Shown here in pieces: positions 26,484 through 36,539 of a stretch of 64,000 nucleotides of DNA. Positions within the stretch are counted from its first letter, which is position 1. Every line of letters starts with the position of its first letter. The stretch is from Intestinibacter bartlettii. Its GTDB lineage: Bacteria > Bacillota > Clostridia > Peptostreptococcales > Peptostreptococcaceae. The notes below the pieces were generated by a model, which was not told where the DNA came from, searched no databases, and saw nothing but the letters and a program-made list of their open reading frames with translations. The translations under genes were made by a program, and so were the position numbers. The DNA lies in the NCBI RefSeq assembly GCF_018917435.1, contig NZ_JAHLOQ010000010.1:1-64000 (forward strand), written 5' to 3'.

Positions 26484-27839
26484 TTAATTTTTAAATGAAT
26501 GTATTGGAGCTGGTATTTTTCCACCTCTATCTATAAAATCTTTAGAAGAATATTTATTGACCTCCATAACAGGGGCTCTACCTAATAATCCTCCAAATTC
26601 AACCATCTCTCCGACTTTACAACCTGGAGCTGGTATAACCCTAACTGCTGTTGTTTTGTTGTTTATCATACCTATTGCTGCTTCATCAGCTATCATAGCA
26701 GAAATTGTTTCTGCTGGAGTATCTCCTGGAACTGCTATCATGTCTAAACCAACTGAACATATAGCTGTCATAGCTTCTAATTTTTCTAAACATAATGATC
26801 CATTTAAAACTGCATCTATCATTCCAGCATCTTCTGACACAGGTATGAAGGCTCCACTTAACCCTCCTACACGAGAGCATGCCATAACACCACCTTTTTT
26901 AACGGCATCATTTAATAATGCTAATGCAGCTGTTGTACCATATGCTCCTACAACCTCAACACCCATTTCTTCTATTATATTTGCTACTGAATCGCCTATA
27001 GCAGGTGTTGGTGCTAATGATAAATCAACTATACCAAAAGGAACGCCTAAACGTTGAGAGGCTTCTTGTCCAACTAATTGTCCCATTCTGGTTACTTTAA
27101 ATGCTGTATTTTTTATTGTATCAGCTACTACATCAAAAGATTCTCCTTTAACTTTTTGTAAGGCCCTTTGAACAACTCCTGGACCACTTACTCCAACATT
27201 TATAACTGTATCTGCTTCTCCAACCCCATGGAAAGCTCCTGCCATAAATGGATTATCTTCTACCGCATTGCAGAATACAACTAATTTAGCACATCCAAAT
27301 CCTTTTTGTTCCTTTGTAAGTTCAGCAGTTTGTTTTACTATTTGCCCCATTTCTTTTATTGCATCCATGTTCATGCCAGATCTAGTTGAACCTACATTAA
27401 CTGATGCACAAACTTTATTAGTACAAGCTAAAGCCTCTGGAATTGATTTTATTAAAATTTCATCCCCTTTAGTATATCCTTTTTGACATAAGGCAGAAAA
27501 TCCGCCTATAAAATCTATTCCTAATTCTTCAGCTGCTTTATCTAGAGTTTTTGCAAACTCTACATAATCTTTATCATCACAAGCTCCTGCAACTATTGAT
27601 ATAGGTGTTACAGAAACTCTTTTATTTACTATTGGAATCCCAAATTCACTTTCAATCTCTTTACCTACTTTTACTAAATCTTTAGCACAAGTAGTTATTT
27701 TTTTATATATTTTTTCTCTTGCTTTTTCTCCATCGGAATCAATACAATCAAGTAAAGATATACCCATTGTTATAGTTCTGATATCCAGTTTTTGTTCTTC
27801 TATCATGTTGATAGTTTCTAGTATATTCTTAACGTTCAT
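26484..27839 (-). CDS. UPF0210 (PFL) family protein
   Basis: A 451-aa protein of the DUF711/UPF0210 family, structurally related to pyruvate-formate-lyase-like barrels in fold only; the reaction is unknown. Recognisable stretches are [37 protein letters not shown] and [13 protein letters not shown]. No glycyl-radical motif is visible, so it should not be called a formate lyase. It is paired with a small ACT-domain protein 14 bases upstream, the usual arrangement in Firmicutes and archaea, which suggests amino-acid-dependent control. GGGGGGA precedes the ATG. Confidence 0.88.
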   Translation of the reverse strand: MNVKNILETINMIEEQKLDIRTITMGISLLDCIDSDGEKAREKIYKKITTCAKDLVKVGKEIESEFGIPIVNKRVSVTPISIVAGACDDKDYVEFAKTLDKAAEELGIDFIGGFSALCQKGYTKGDEILIKSIPEALACTNKVCASVNVGSTRSGMNMDAIKEMGQIVKQTAELTKEQKGFGCAKLVVFCNAVEDNPFMAGAFHGVGEADTVINVGVSGPGVVQRALQKVKGESFDVVADTIKNTAFKVTRMGQLVGQEASQRLGVPFGIVDLSLAPTPAIGDSVANIIEEMGVEVVGAYGTTAALALLNDAVKKGGVMACSRVGGLSGAFIPVSEDAGMIDAVLNGSLCLEKLEAMTAICSVGLDMIAVPGDTPAETISAMIADEAAIGMINNKTTAVRVIPAPGCKVGEMVEFGGLLGRAPVMEVNKYSSKDFIDRGGKIPAPIHSFKN

Positions 27840-27853
27840 GATTTCCCCCCGAA

Positions 27854-28123
27854 TTAAATTCTATGCATTTTATTAAAAATTTCTTCTCTTTGAATTTTAG
27901 CTTCTACACCTATAGATTCCCCTCTTTTTTGTAAAGCGTCTTTGATTTCTTCAAAAGATTTAGGACTTTTTTCTAAATCAACCATAACTACCATTGTAAA
28001 GAAATCATCCATTATAGTTTGTGTGATATCAATGATATTAACATTTAATTTAAATAATTCATCAGATATTGCTGCAACTATTCCAACTTTATCTTTGCCT
28101 ATAACTGTTAAAAATGCTTTCAT
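27854..28123 (-). CDS. ACT domain protein (UPF0237)
   Basis: An 89-aa single ACT domain ([21 protein letters not shown] at the start, VDLEKS mid-way) with no catalytic domain. ACT domains bind amino acids or related ligands as dimers. The open frame extends to 28174, but a consensus promoter lies across that extension and GGGGGA is placed for the ATG at 28123, giving the usual family length. It is the first gene of a two-gene operon with the UPF0210 protein. Confidence 0.9.
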   Translation of the reverse strand: MKAFLTVIGKDKVGIVAAISDELFKLNVNIIDITQTIMDDFFTMVVMVDLEKSPKSFEEIKDALQKRGESIGVEAKIQREEIFNKMHRI

Positions 28124-28155
28124 TCTTCGATTTCCCCCTTTATATTGATGATTTA

Positions 28156-28184
28156 ATTCTATTATTCTTTCCATAAATTGTCAA
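28156..28184 (-). promoter_or_regulatory. Promoter of the ACT/UPF0210 operon
   Basis: On the minus strand TTGACA (28179-28184), a 17-base spacer and TAGAAT (28156-28161). Its position inside the longer open frame rules out the upstream start. Confidence 0.8.
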
Positions 28185-28294
28185 ACATTTATTATTATAT
28201 TTTTATTTATAGTTCTTGTTTTTAGACATATAGTATATTTTTTATGTATTATTTTTATACTTATGTTCGTTGCATTGATATTTTATAAAGAAAC

Positions 28295-28326
28295 AAAAAA
28301 GGAATGCCCATCTTGGCATTCCTTTT
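28295..28326 (-). terminator. Terminator of serS
   Basis: AAAAGGAATGCC pairs perfectly with GGCATTCCTTTT around a 6-base loop, with a U-run on the minus strand. Confidence 0.93.
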
Positions 28327-28352
28327 AATTATTTAACTTTATTTAAATCAAA

Positions 28353-29627
28353 TTATTTTTTTGTTATTACATCTACACCCATGTAAGGTCTTAATACTTC
28401 TGGAACTACTACTGAACCATCTTCTTGTTGGTAGTTTTCAAGTATAGCAGCTAATGCTCTACCTACAGCAAGACCTGAACCATTTAATGTATGACAGTAT
28501 TCAGCTTTAGAATCTTTACTTCTTTTGAATCTTAATCCAGCACGTCTAGCTTGGAAATCTTCACAGTTTGAGCAAGAAGATATTTCAACGTATCTGTTGT
28601 AACTTGGCATCCATACTTCTAAGTCATATTTAAATGCTGCAGTAAATCCTAAATCTCCTGTACATATTCTAACAACTCTGTATGGTAAACCTAATTGTTG
28701 TAATAAGTATTCAGCATTTGCAGTTAATTTTTCTAATTCATTGTAAGATTCTTCTGGAGCACATATTTTAACCATTTCAACTTTGTTGAATTGATGTTGT
28801 CTTACTAAACCTCTAGTATCTCTACCTGCAGAACCAGCTTCTGATCTGAAACATGGAGTGTAAGCAGTGTAGTTAAGTGGTAATACATCATATGGAAGTA
28901 TTTCATTTGCATGTATATTAGTTAGAGGTACTTCCGCAGTTGGTATTAAGTAGTATCCGTTATCTACTTTGAACATGTCTTCTTCGAATTTTGGTAATTG
29001 ACCAGTTCCTAAGAATGAATTTGCATTAGCCATAAATGGTGGTATAAATTCAGTATATCCGTTAACTCCTGTGTTTGTATCTAAGAAGAAGTTATATAAA
29101 GATCTTTCTAATCTAGCACCTTTATCTTTGTATAAAGTAAATCTTGAACCAGTTATTTTAGCCGCTCTTTCAAAGTCTAATATATCTAAATCAGTTCCTA
29201 TATCCCAGTGAGCTTTAAAGTCGAAGTCAAATTTTCTTGGTTCTCCCCATTTTCTTTCTTCTATATTATCTGCATCTGTTTCCCCTTGAGGAACCTTTTC
29301 ATTTGGAACATTAGGTATTCTAAGTAATCTATATCTTAATTCCTCTTGAACTTTTTTAACTTTTTCATCTACAACTTTTATTTTATCTGATAATTCTTTA
29401 AGTCTAGCTTTATCAGCAGTTACGTCTTTTCCTTCTTTTATAAGTTGAGGTATTTTTTTAGATTCTATGTTCATCTCATTTTTCATTACTTCAACTTCTT
29501 TTAATAATTCTCTTCTTTCATCATCTAATGCTACAACAGCATCAAGATCGAATTCTTTTTCGCCTCTTCTGTCCATAGCTTTTTTAATATCATCTAAGTT
29601 TTCTCTTATTCTTTTGATATCTAACAT
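28353..29627 (-). CDS. serS: Seryl-tRNA synthetase
   Basis: A 424-aa class II synthetase. The N-terminal coiled-coil arm (residues 25-105) grips the tRNA-Ser long variable arm. Motif 2 lies in [21 protein letters not shown], and motif 3 is [18 protein letters not shown]. Length is standard. AGGAGG precedes the ATG. I looked for a T-box in the leader and found neither a TGGTAACGC or TGGTACCGC motif nor a conditional terminator, so it appears to be driven only by a simple promoter. Confidence 0.96.
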   Translation of the reverse strand: MLDIKRIRENLDDIKKAMDRRGEKEFDLDAVVALDDERRELLKEVEVMKNEMNIESKKIPQLIKEGKDVTADKARLKELSDKIKVVDEKVKKVQEELRYRLLRIPNVPNEKVPQGETDADNIEERKWGEPRKFDFDFKAHWDIGTDLDILDFERAAKITGSRFTLYKDKGARLERSLYNFFLDTNTGVNGYTEFIPPFMANANSFLGTGQLPKFEEDMFKVDNGYYLIPTAEVPLTNIHANEILPYDVLPLNYTAYTPCFRSEAGSAGRDTRGLVRQHQFNKVEMVKICAPEESYNELEKLTANAEYLLQQLGLPYRVVRICTGDLGFTAAFKYDLEVWMPSYNRYVEISSCSNCEDFQARRAGLRFKRSKDSKAEYCHTLNGSGLAVGRALAAILENYQQEDGSVVVPEVLRPYMGVDVITKK

Positions 29628-29707
29628 TTTTTTCCTCCTAAGTATTTTATGTATAATTGCACCTCTAATACAAGTATAAGTCCAACATATTTATCCAATT
29701 TAACTAT

Positions 29708-29736
29708 ATTTTATTCATTTAGAATTATCTTGTCAA
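29708..29736 (-). promoter_or_regulatory. serS promoter
   Basis: On the minus strand TTGACA (29731-29736), a 17-base spacer and TAAAAT (29708-29713), about 80 bases before the ATG. Confidence 0.8.
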
Positions 29737-30161
29737 TTATTTAGAAAAAATATAGCTTTTGTAACACATAATAAATTATCTTCCCTAAAAATCTAAAAAT
29801 TAAATATAATTCCCATTATGCATTTTAACACCTAAAAATTAAGTGTTATACTTTTCAAAAACCACCTTTTATTTCTTAAAATAAAAATTTTCTTATATAT
29901 TGCAATTTATACCCTATATAAAATTATAATCAATCTCAGAAAAATTTCCATATCTAATTCTAATATAAATAAATATTTTTTTATTTTATCTCCAATTTCT
30001 TTAAAATTTATACTTATTTGGTAAAATATTTATTTATTTTAAGTCAAAAATGTATTTTTTTAACAATCAAATAATTATTTATTACTTTGCCAATGTAAGA
30101 GGATACGTAAATTAATATGTATCTTACTTTAATTTTTTATTCTATTTTTAGTATTTTAAAC

Positions 30162-30195
30162 AAAAAAAATTTCCTTAAATTCATAAGGAAATTTT
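30162..30195 (-). terminator. Terminator of spoIVA
   Basis: AAATTTCCTTA (30167-30177) pairs perfectly with TAAGGAAATTT (30184-30194), with a U-run on the minus strand. Confidence 0.9.
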
Positions 30196-30273
30196 AAACA
30201 AATCTTTTCTTTTATAATATAAAACTTCAAAACTAATTGTAAATTTTATAATTTTTATTAATATTTATTTTAA

Positions 30274-31743
30274 TTAAAGAATTATTGTTATTATATTATT
30301 GCTACCTTCATTTATAATTTTTTGAAGAGTCTTTTGGATTTTAAATCTAATTTCATCTGGCATCATATATAATTTACTTTGTAACTGCTCTTTTACTAAA
30401 TCATTTAAAGATTTACCAAACATATTTGATTCCCATAATTCACTTGGATTTTGTTCAAATTCATTTAATAGATATTTAACCATTTCTTCTCCTTGGTCTT
30501 GGTTACCTACTATTGGAGACACTTCTGTTGATATATCTGCTTTTATAATATGAAGAGATGGTGCATTTGCTTTTAATTTAACTCCATATTGTTTTCCTTG
30601 TTTTATAATTTCAGGTTCTTCTAAACTAAGTTCACTAAGTGATGGTGCAACAACTCCATATCCAAAAGTTTTTGCATCATTTAATGCTACTTCTATTTTG
30701 TCATATTCTCGTTTAACTTTAGATAAAGTTGTAACTAGATTTAATAGTTGGCTATCTCCCTCAATTTTAAATCCACTCTTTTCTTCTAATACTGTATAGA
30801 ATAATTCTTGTTTTGTTGTTAACTGAATATTTATTACCCCTTCACCTAACTCTACACTATCTACATCTACGCCTTCAAGAAACTCTAGTTCTTCAAATCC
30901 ACTTATAATATCATCGATATCTCTAATTTTTTGTAAACTAGCTATGCATTCTTTTAATGTTGAGATTATACTTTGTTTTATCCAATGATTTTTTTCTAAT
31001 CCTTCTACCCATTTAGAAATATTTATTCTTATTTCATTTACTGGGAAGTCATATAATACTGTCTCTAATATATTTTCTATATCAGATTCATCCATTTGTT
31101 CTACATTTACTGGTAATATAGGAACTTCATATTTTTCTTCTAATTCTTTTCTTAAAAGTTCTGTTTTTTCATCTTTTGGTGTAATACTATTTAAAACTAC
31201 TACAAATGGTTTTTGAATTGATTTTAATTCATCGATTACTCGTTCTTCAGCTTCTAGATAGTTCCCTCTTTCTATTCCTGTTACAGTTCCATCTGTTATA
31301 ACAACCACTCCTATTGTAGAATGATCTCTTATTACTTTTTTTGTACCTATTTCTGCTGCTTCTTCAAATGTCATAGCATCTTTTGACCATGGTGTAGATA
31401 CTAATCTTTGTTTCCCATTTTCCTCATGACCTAATGCTCCATCGACTATGTAGCCCACACAATCGACCATTCTAACTTTTAAAGAAACAGAATCTTTTAA
31501 TTGAATAACAACACCATCTGCAGGTACAAACTTTGGTTCAACAGTCATAATAGTCTTCCCTGAGCCACTTTGAGGTATTTCATCTCTAGTTCTATCTCTT
31601 TTAAATTCATTGTCTATATTCGGTAAAACCAATGTTTCCATAAACTTTCTTATAAATGTTGATTTTCCTGTTCTAACTGGGCCAACAACCCCTATATATA
31701 TATCACCTTGAGTTCTTTTTGCTATATCCTCATAAATGTTCAT
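30274..31743 (-). CDS. spoIVA: Stage IV sporulation protein A (coat morphogenetic ATPase)
   Basis: A 489-aa protein, close to the B. subtilis length. It polymerises irreversibly with ATP to make the basement layer on which the spore coat assembles, on the mother-cell side of the forespore. Walker A GVVGPVRTGKSTF is at about residues 16-28; the region RTRDEIPQSGSG and the C-terminal helix-rich anchoring part are conserved. The frame is open to 31761, but AGGAGGG lies inside that extension and is spaced correctly for the ATG at 31743. Expression should be sigma-E-dependent by family knowledge; I did not define the promoter. Confidence 0.95.
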   Translation of the reverse strand: MNIYEDIAKRTQGDIYIGVVGPVRTGKSTFIRKFMETLVLPNIDNEFKRDRTRDEIPQSGSGKTIMTVEPKFVPADGVVIQLKDSVSLKVRMVDCVGYIVDGALGHEENGKQRLVSTPWSKDAMTFEEAAEIGTKKVIRDHSTIGVVVITDGTVTGIERGNYLEAEERVIDELKSIQKPFVVVLNSITPKDEKTELLRKELEEKYEVPILPVNVEQMDESDIENILETVLYDFPVNEIRINISKWVEGLEKNHWIKQSIISTLKECIASLQKIRDIDDIISGFEELEFLEGVDVDSVELGEGVINIQLTTKQELFYTVLEEKSGFKIEGDSQLLNLVTTLSKVKREYDKIEVALNDAKTFGYGVVAPSLSELSLEEPEIIKQGKQYGVKLKANAPSLHIIKADISTEVSPIVGNQDQGEEMVKYLLNEFEQNPSELWESNMFGKSLNDLVKEQLQSKLYMMPDEIRFKIQKTLQKIINEGSNNIITIIL

Positions 31744-31840
31744 TCTTATTCCCTCCTGCATACATTTCTTATTAAAGTATATTGAACAGTTTCTAATTTT
31801 ATAACAAAAATATTAATCGCCCCTAATCAAACATAATGCA

Positions 31841-31905
31841 AAAAAAAATAAAACCCACAAGAATTTAAACTATTATAGGTTTAAAATTCATGTAGGTTTT
31901 ATTTT
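31841..31905 (-). terminator. Terminator of gpsA
   Basis: A long imperfect stem: AATAAAACC.ACA with TGT.GGTTTTATT, plus an inner AATTTAAAC / GTTTAAAATT pairing, and a run of U on the minus strand. Confidence 0.85.
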
Positions 31906-31910
31906 ATAAA

Positions 31911-32936
31911 TTAATTATGTACAAATCCGTTATTAACGACTTCTTCCATTTCATTCTTTTTATTTCTAGTCATAAGGGCTTTTACAGTTTCTCCAGTATT
32001 GGCACCTTCATATAATACCGAATAAATTGCATTAGTTATAGGTAAATCAATATTTAATTTTTTACCTACTTTATAAGCAACTTCAGTAGCCACAATACCT
32101 TCAACAACCATCTTAACTTCATCTAGTGTTTCTTCTAGAGTTTTCCCTTGTCCCATAAGTATACCAGCTCTTCTATTTCTACTATGCATACTTGTACAAG
32201 TTACAATTAAATCTCCAATTCCAGAAAGTCCAGTAAAAGTTGTTACATGTGCGCCCATAGCAACTCCTAGTCTTCCGATTTCTGTAATACCTCTAGTCAT
32301 TAAAGCAGCTTTTGCATTATCTCCATATCCTAGTCCATCACACATACCAGCTCCAAAAGCTATTATGTTTTTTAGAGCTCCACCTAATTCAACTCCGATT
32401 ATATCTGGATTAGTATAAACTCTAAGTTCTGGACTCATAAATGCATCTTGCACTATCTCAGCTATTTCTAAATTTGGAGATGCTGCCACTAATGTAGTCG
32501 GCATAAATCTAGAAACTTCTTCTGCATGAGATGGCCCAGATAATGTAACATATTCATTATTTGGTAGTTCAGATTTAACAACTTCAGATAATCTAAGTCC
32601 TGTTTCTCTTTCAAGACCTTTAGCTACATCAACTATAATTTGATTGTCTTTAATAAAAGGTTTTATTTGTTTACTAACACTTCTTACAGCTTGTGATGGA
32701 ACTGCTAATACTACTATTTTACTATCTTTTATTACACTTTCTAAATCAGTAGATATTGTTATTTCTTTTGGGAAAATAATACCTGGTAAGAATCTAGAAT
32801 TTTCTCTTGTAGTATTAATTTCATTTGCTTGAGATTCATCTCTCGTCCACATATCTACTTTATATCCGTTTTTGCAAAGAGCTAGGGCAAGTGCACTCCC
32901 CCAACTTCCTACACCTACTACACATACCTTATTCAT
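31911..32936 (-). CDS. gpsA: Glycerol-3-phosphate dehydrogenase [NAD(P)+]
   Basis: A 341-aa soluble enzyme that reduces dihydroxyacetone phosphate to sn-glycerol-3-phosphate, the backbone for phospholipids. The nucleotide-binding loop GVGSWGSALA is near residue 7, LSGPSHAEEV follows, and the catalytic lysine is in GALKNIIAFGAG. The frame is open into plsY (to 32990). Two adjacent ATGs at 32939 and 32936 are served by AGGTGG; I use 32936. plsY directly upstream uses its product, so the two steps are encoded together. Confidence 0.95.
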   Translation of the reverse strand: MNKVCVVGVGSWGSALALALCKNGYKVDMWTRDESQANEINTTRENSRFLPGIIFPKEITISTDLESVIKDSKIVVLAVPSQAVRSVSKQIKPFIKDNQIIVDVAKGLERETGLRLSEVVKSELPNNEYVTLSGPSHAEEVSRFMPTTLVAASPNLEIAEIVQDAFMSPELRVYTNPDIIGVELGGALKNIIAFGAGMCDGLGYGDNAKAALMTRGITEIGRLGVAMGAHVTTFTGLSGIGDLIVTCTSMHSRNRRAGILMGQGKTLEETLDEVKMVVEGIVATEVAYKVGKKLNIDLPITNAIYSVLYEGANTGETVKALMTRNKKNEMEEVVNNGFVHN

Positions 32937-32955
32937 CATGACACCACCTAGTTTA

Positions 32956-33561
32956 TTATTTTTTTTCACCAAGTTTTCTTTCTGTTCCATTTATAAGACG
33001 TTTTATATTCGCCCTATGAGTATATACTACTGATGCTGCTAAGAATAGCGTAACCCATATACCTTTTGTATTATGAGCAATAAGCATCAGTATAGGAGAC
33101 AAGCATATACTTAAAACAGAGCCTAAAGAAACATATTTGCTAACCGCTACTATTATTATAAATGCTACTAGACAAGTAAGAGCTAAAAGAGGATTTATAG
33201 CTAACATTGCACCTAAAGAAGTGGCAACACCTTTTCCTCCTTTAAACCCTAACAATGCTGGCCAATTATGTCCTATTACAACAGCTACTACAGCTACATA
33301 AGCACAAGTTACCTCATCAGCCTTCATGTAATGAGCTAATACTCTCGCAAATCCAACTGCAATTGCACCTTTTAAAACATCACCACCAAAAGTCATGGCT
33401 CCTGCTTTTTTACCCATAGTTCTAAGTACATTTGTCGATCCAGCATTTCCTGAACCTTGAGTTCTTATATCTACGCCTGCAATTTTTTTACCAATAATAT
33501 ATGATGTTGATATATTACCTAAAAAATAAGCAACTACTATAATAATTAAATAAACTAACAT
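32956..33561 (-). CDS. plsY: Acyl-phosphate:glycerol-3-phosphate acyltransferase
   Basis: A 201-aa membrane enzyme with five to six helices that moves an acyl group from acyl phosphate to position 1 of glycerol-3-phosphate. The three family motifs are visible: SGNAGSTNVLRTMG, GHNWPALLGFKGGKGVATS and the later VYTHRANIKRLI. Acyl phosphate is supplied by PlsX or FakAB, which links it to the DegV protein in this window. The operon continues with gpsA 19 bases downstream. Confidence 0.95.
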   Translation of the reverse strand: MLVYLIIIVVAYFLGNISTSYIIGKKIAGVDIRTQGSGNAGSTNVLRTMGKKAGAMTFGGDVLKGAIAVGFARVLAHYMKADEVTCAYVAVVAVVIGHNWPALLGFKGGKGVATSLGAMLAINPLLALTCLVAFIIIVAVSKYVSLGSVLSICLSPILMLIAHNTKGIWVTLFLAASVVYTHRANIKRLINGTERKLGEKK

Positions 33562-33582
33562 CTCTGGCCCCCTATATTTTTA

Positions 33583-34911
33583 TTATCTTCTTTTATTTTT
33601 TTCTCTGTACTCAAATTGCACTGAAGTTCCTTCAAATCCAAAGTTTTCTCTTATTTTATTTTCAAGATATCTTTGATAAGAGAAGTGAGTAAGTTGTTTG
33701 TCATTTATAAATAATGTAAATTTAGGTGGTTGAGTTCCTGTTTGTGAACCATAATAAATTTTAAGTCTTCTACCTTTGTCTGATGGTGGTTGATTAAGCA
33801 TAACTGCTTCACCTATAACATCATTTAATGCTGATGTACTAACACGTTTAGCATGCTCACTAGCAACATAGTTTACTGTTTCTAATATTTTATTCATTCT
33901 TTGGTTAGTAAGAGCAGAAACGAATAATACTGGTGCATACATCATGAATGGGAATTTCTCTCTTATTTCTTTTGTATAGTTTCCTAATGTTTTATTATCT
34001 TTTTCGATTAAGTCCCATTTATTTACGATAAATATACATCCTTTACCTTCATCGTGAGCTATACCAGCTACTTTAGTATCCTGTTCTGTAACACCTTCAG
34101 TTGCATCTATAACGATTAAAACAACATCAGCTCTTTCTACAGCACTCATAGATCTAATTACACTGAACTTTTCAACTCTTTCGTATACTTTACTTTTTCT
34201 TCTTATACCAGCTGTATCTATTAATAAGTATTGTTGTCCATCTTTCTCAAAGTATGTATCTATAGCATCTCTTGTAGTACCAGCAATTGGACTTACTATA
34301 ACTCTGTCTTCTCCTAAAATATTATTTAAGATTGAACTTTTTCCTGCATTTGGTTTACCTGTTATTGCTACCCTTATTATATCTTCGTCATACTCAGTGT
34401 TTAATCCTTTAGGGAAGTTTTCTACAACCTCATCTAATAAATCTCCAAGTCCCATACTATTGGCACTTGATATTGCATATGGATTACCTAAACCTAATTC
34501 ATAGAAGTCATAGATATTATCCATTTGGCTTACACTGTCTATTTTATTTACTGCTAATAAAACTGGTTTATTAGTTTTTCTAAGTATTTGTGCAACTTCT
34601 TTATCTGCTGCTGTTATACCAGCTTTTCCGTCAACAACAAATATTATAATGTGTGCCATGTCTACTGCTAACATTGCTTGGTTTCTCATTTGAGATAATA
34701 TTATATCTCCGTTATCTTTTTCTATCCCGCCAGTATCTATTAAAGTGAAATATTTGTTTAACCATTCTACTTCTGCAAATATTCTATCTCTTGTAACTCC
34801 TGGTGTATCTTCTACTATTGATATTCTCTTTCCTGCTAATTTATTGAACAATGTTGATTTTCCAACGTTTGGTCTACCAACTACTGCCACAATTGGTCTA
34901 TTATCGCTCAT
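33583..34911 (-). CDS. der: Ribosome biogenesis GTPase Der (EngA)
   Basis: A 442-aa protein with two tandem G domains and a C-terminal KH-like domain, required for 50S assembly. The first P-loop GRPNVGKSTLF is at residues 11-21 with DTPGVTRD and NKID; the second, GKPNAGKSSIL, is near residue 185 with DTAGIRRKSK and NKWDL. Length is standard. AAGGGAG precedes the ATG. Confidence 0.97.
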   Translation of the reverse strand: MSDNRPIVAVVGRPNVGKSTLFNKLAGKRISIVEDTPGVTRDRIFAEVEWLNKYFTLIDTGGIEKDNGDIILSQMRNQAMLAVDMAHIIIFVVDGKAGITAADKEVAQILRKTNKPVLLAVNKIDSVSQMDNIYDFYELGLGNPYAISSANSMGLGDLLDEVVENFPKGLNTEYDEDIIRVAITGKPNAGKSSILNNILGEDRVIVSPIAGTTRDAIDTYFEKDGQQYLLIDTAGIRRKSKVYERVEKFSVIRSMSAVERADVVLIVIDATEGVTEQDTKVAGIAHDEGKGCIFIVNKWDLIEKDNKTLGNYTKEIREKFPFMMYAPVLFVSALTNQRMNKILETVNYVASEHAKRVSTSALNDVIGEAVMLNQPPSDKGRRLKIYYGSQTGTQPPKFTLFINDKQLTHFSYQRYLENKIRENFGFEGTSVQFEYREKNKRR

Positions 34912-34924
34912 TTTAATCTCCCTT

Positions 34925-36250
34925 CTAGTGTATAATTTTTTCTACAAAATCTTTTCCTTCATTTTGGCAAGTTATTACTTGAACATTTAATTTTTCTGTT
35001 AATTCTTCTAATGTTATATCATCTAGAAATACTTCTTCATCGCTTTTTAACATCGATCTTGTTATATATAAAGCACTTCCTAAATCTTTATCTTTTAATT
35101 GATTTATTATATCTGTAGCAGTTATAAGTCCTGATACAGTTATTGTATGGCCAAAATAATCATTTTTTATTCTATATACGTTTATTTTAATATTTGCAAA
35201 TTTTTCCATAATTTTATTTGCCATATCATTTATAAATTCATATGCCGAACTTCCTGTAGCTATTGAAACTGTCTTTTTAATGCTATCGTCTGCATTTAAA
35301 GTTTTTAAGTAGTTTACGACTTCATGTCCTTGTTTACAAATCATACCTACTCCATCTTCAAATTGTAAAAACCCTTCATATTCATCATAATTTAATAATG
35401 GTCTTTTTGCAATTATATAAAATTCATCTGATAAAAAGGCAAATCTAGTATTTAATTCTTTTAAGTATTTCTCTTGTAGTGCATGTACTTGATCGATTGT
35501 TTCATTTGCACTTTCATAATTGAAAATTTCTAGTTTTGCTAGGTTATCTCTGTATTTTGTAATTCCTACAGGTACTATTGCAACACTGTTTACATAAGGA
35601 TAAAGACTAGATAAGTCATTTAATGTTCTGTCTAATTCTTCTTTGTCATTATATCCAGGACATAATACTATTTGACAGTTCATTTCAATATGTGCATCAG
35701 CTAATCTCTTCATAGTATCTAATAGTTTTCCAGCATGCTTATTAGTTATCATTTTTCTTCTAAGCTCTGGATTTGTAGTATGAACAGAAATATTTATTGG
35801 ACTTATTCTATATTTTATTATATTATCTATATCCTCTTCACTCATATTTGTTAAAGTTACAAAGTTACCTTGTAAGAAAGATAATCTTGAATCATCGTCT
35901 TTAAAATAAAGTGTTTCCCTCATACCTTCTGGAAGTTGGTCTATAAAACAGAATACACATTTATTTCTACAGCTTTTTGCTTTATCGATTATTGGATTTA
36001 CAAATTCGATACCCAATTCTTCATCAAAATCTTTTTCTATTTCGTATATATATACTTCTCCATCTCTTTTTTGTATTTCTAACTCTATATACTCATCACT
36101 TATTAAAAATTTATATTCTATAATATCGTGAATTTCTTCGTCATTAACAGCTATTAGTAAGTCTCCAACTTCTATTCCTATTTCTTCAGCAATAGAGCCT
36201 TTATAGACTTTACTTATTATGTTGTTGCTATTTTTTACGTTGACTTCCAT
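34925..36250 (-). CDS. DUF512 family protein with PDZ and radical-SAM-like domains
   Basis: A 441-aa protein with an N-terminal PDZ-like segment (residues 1-65, GSIAEEIGIEVGDLLIAVND) and a CX3CX2C cluster motif at Cys94, Cys98 and Cys101 (SCRNKCVFCF) typical of radical SAM enzymes. The C-terminal DUF512 region holds EGFLQFEDGVGM and VSIATGSSAYEF. This family is almost always encoded next to der in Clostridia; its substrate is unknown. Its position in one operon with der, plsY and gpsA is consistent with that. AAGGGTGA precedes the ATG. Confidence 0.85.
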   Translation of the reverse strand: MEVNVKNSNNIISKVYKGSIAEEIGIEVGDLLIAVNDEEIHDIIEYKFLISDEYIELEIQKRDGEVYIYEIEKDFDEELGIEFVNPIIDKAKSCRNKCVFCFIDQLPEGMRETLYFKDDDSRLSFLQGNFVTLTNMSEEDIDNIIKYRISPINISVHTTNPELRRKMITNKHAGKLLDTMKRLADAHIEMNCQIVLCPGYNDKEELDRTLNDLSSLYPYVNSVAIVPVGITKYRDNLAKLEIFNYESANETIDQVHALQEKYLKELNTRFAFLSDEFYIIAKRPLLNYDEYEGFLQFEDGVGMICKQGHEVVNYLKTLNADDSIKKTVSIATGSSAYEFINDMANKIMEKFANIKINVYRIKNDYFGHTITVSGLITATDIINQLKDKDLGSALYITRSMLKSDEEVFLDDITLEELTEKLNVQVITCQNEGKDFVEKIIH

Positions 36251-36340
36251 AAATCTTTCACCCTTCTCTAAAAATACATCATCTTATAATATCGTATAAT
36301 TTTAAGTTAGTCAAATATATAAATTTGTATACTTAAAATT

Positions 36341-36538
36341 TTAATGTTTAACTATTATTAGGGTTTCTTTGGCTATTTCATGAACAACACCATCTACACA
36401 TTTAGCCATCAACATAGCCTTATTTTGCATATCGTCGTCATCATTTGCATAAAATATAGGACATCCTCCTGACGAAGTCATATTTTTATCTGTTGTTATT
36501 ACTGCTAAAGCAAAATCATTTATAGACATATCTGACAT
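36341..36538 (-). CDS. Small conserved protein, probable YIEGIA partner (capping complex subunit)
   Basis: A 65-aa soluble protein (MSDMSINDFALAVITTDKN start, GGCPIFYANDDDD in the middle). I match it, from memory of clostridial annotation, to the small 'capping complex subunit for YIEGIA'; biochemical function is unknown. The frame is open to an ATG at 36550, inside the upstream gene. The ATG at 36538 is better placed after AAAGGATGG. It sits directly after the second YIEGIA gene, whose stop overlaps the leader, so co-translation with that gene is likely. Confidence 0.65.
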   Translation of the reverse strand: MSDMSINDFALAVITTDKNMTSSGGCPIFYANDDDDMQNKAMLMAKCVDGVVHEIAKETLIIVKH

Positions 36539-36539
36539 A

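Larger units (their letters stand above)
29628..30273. other. 646-base gap between spoIVA and serS
   Basis: Very AT-rich, with no convincing gene on either strand. It contains the serS promoter (29708-29736), the spoIVA terminator (30162-30195), and an imperfect plus-strand hairpin GTAAGAGGATAC / GTATCTTAC (30095-30127) followed by a T-rich tract. The middle 400 bases show nothing I can name. Confidence 0.6.

Noticed and set aside
26484-27839. Calling the UPF0210 gene a pyruvate formate-lyase from its PFL label
   Set aside because: No glycyl-radical motif or Cys-Cys active pair is present; the label refers to a family name only.
29628-30273. T-box or other riboswitch before serS
   Set aside because: No TGGTACCGC-type motif, no specifier-loop pattern and no conditional terminator; only a simple promoter is visible.
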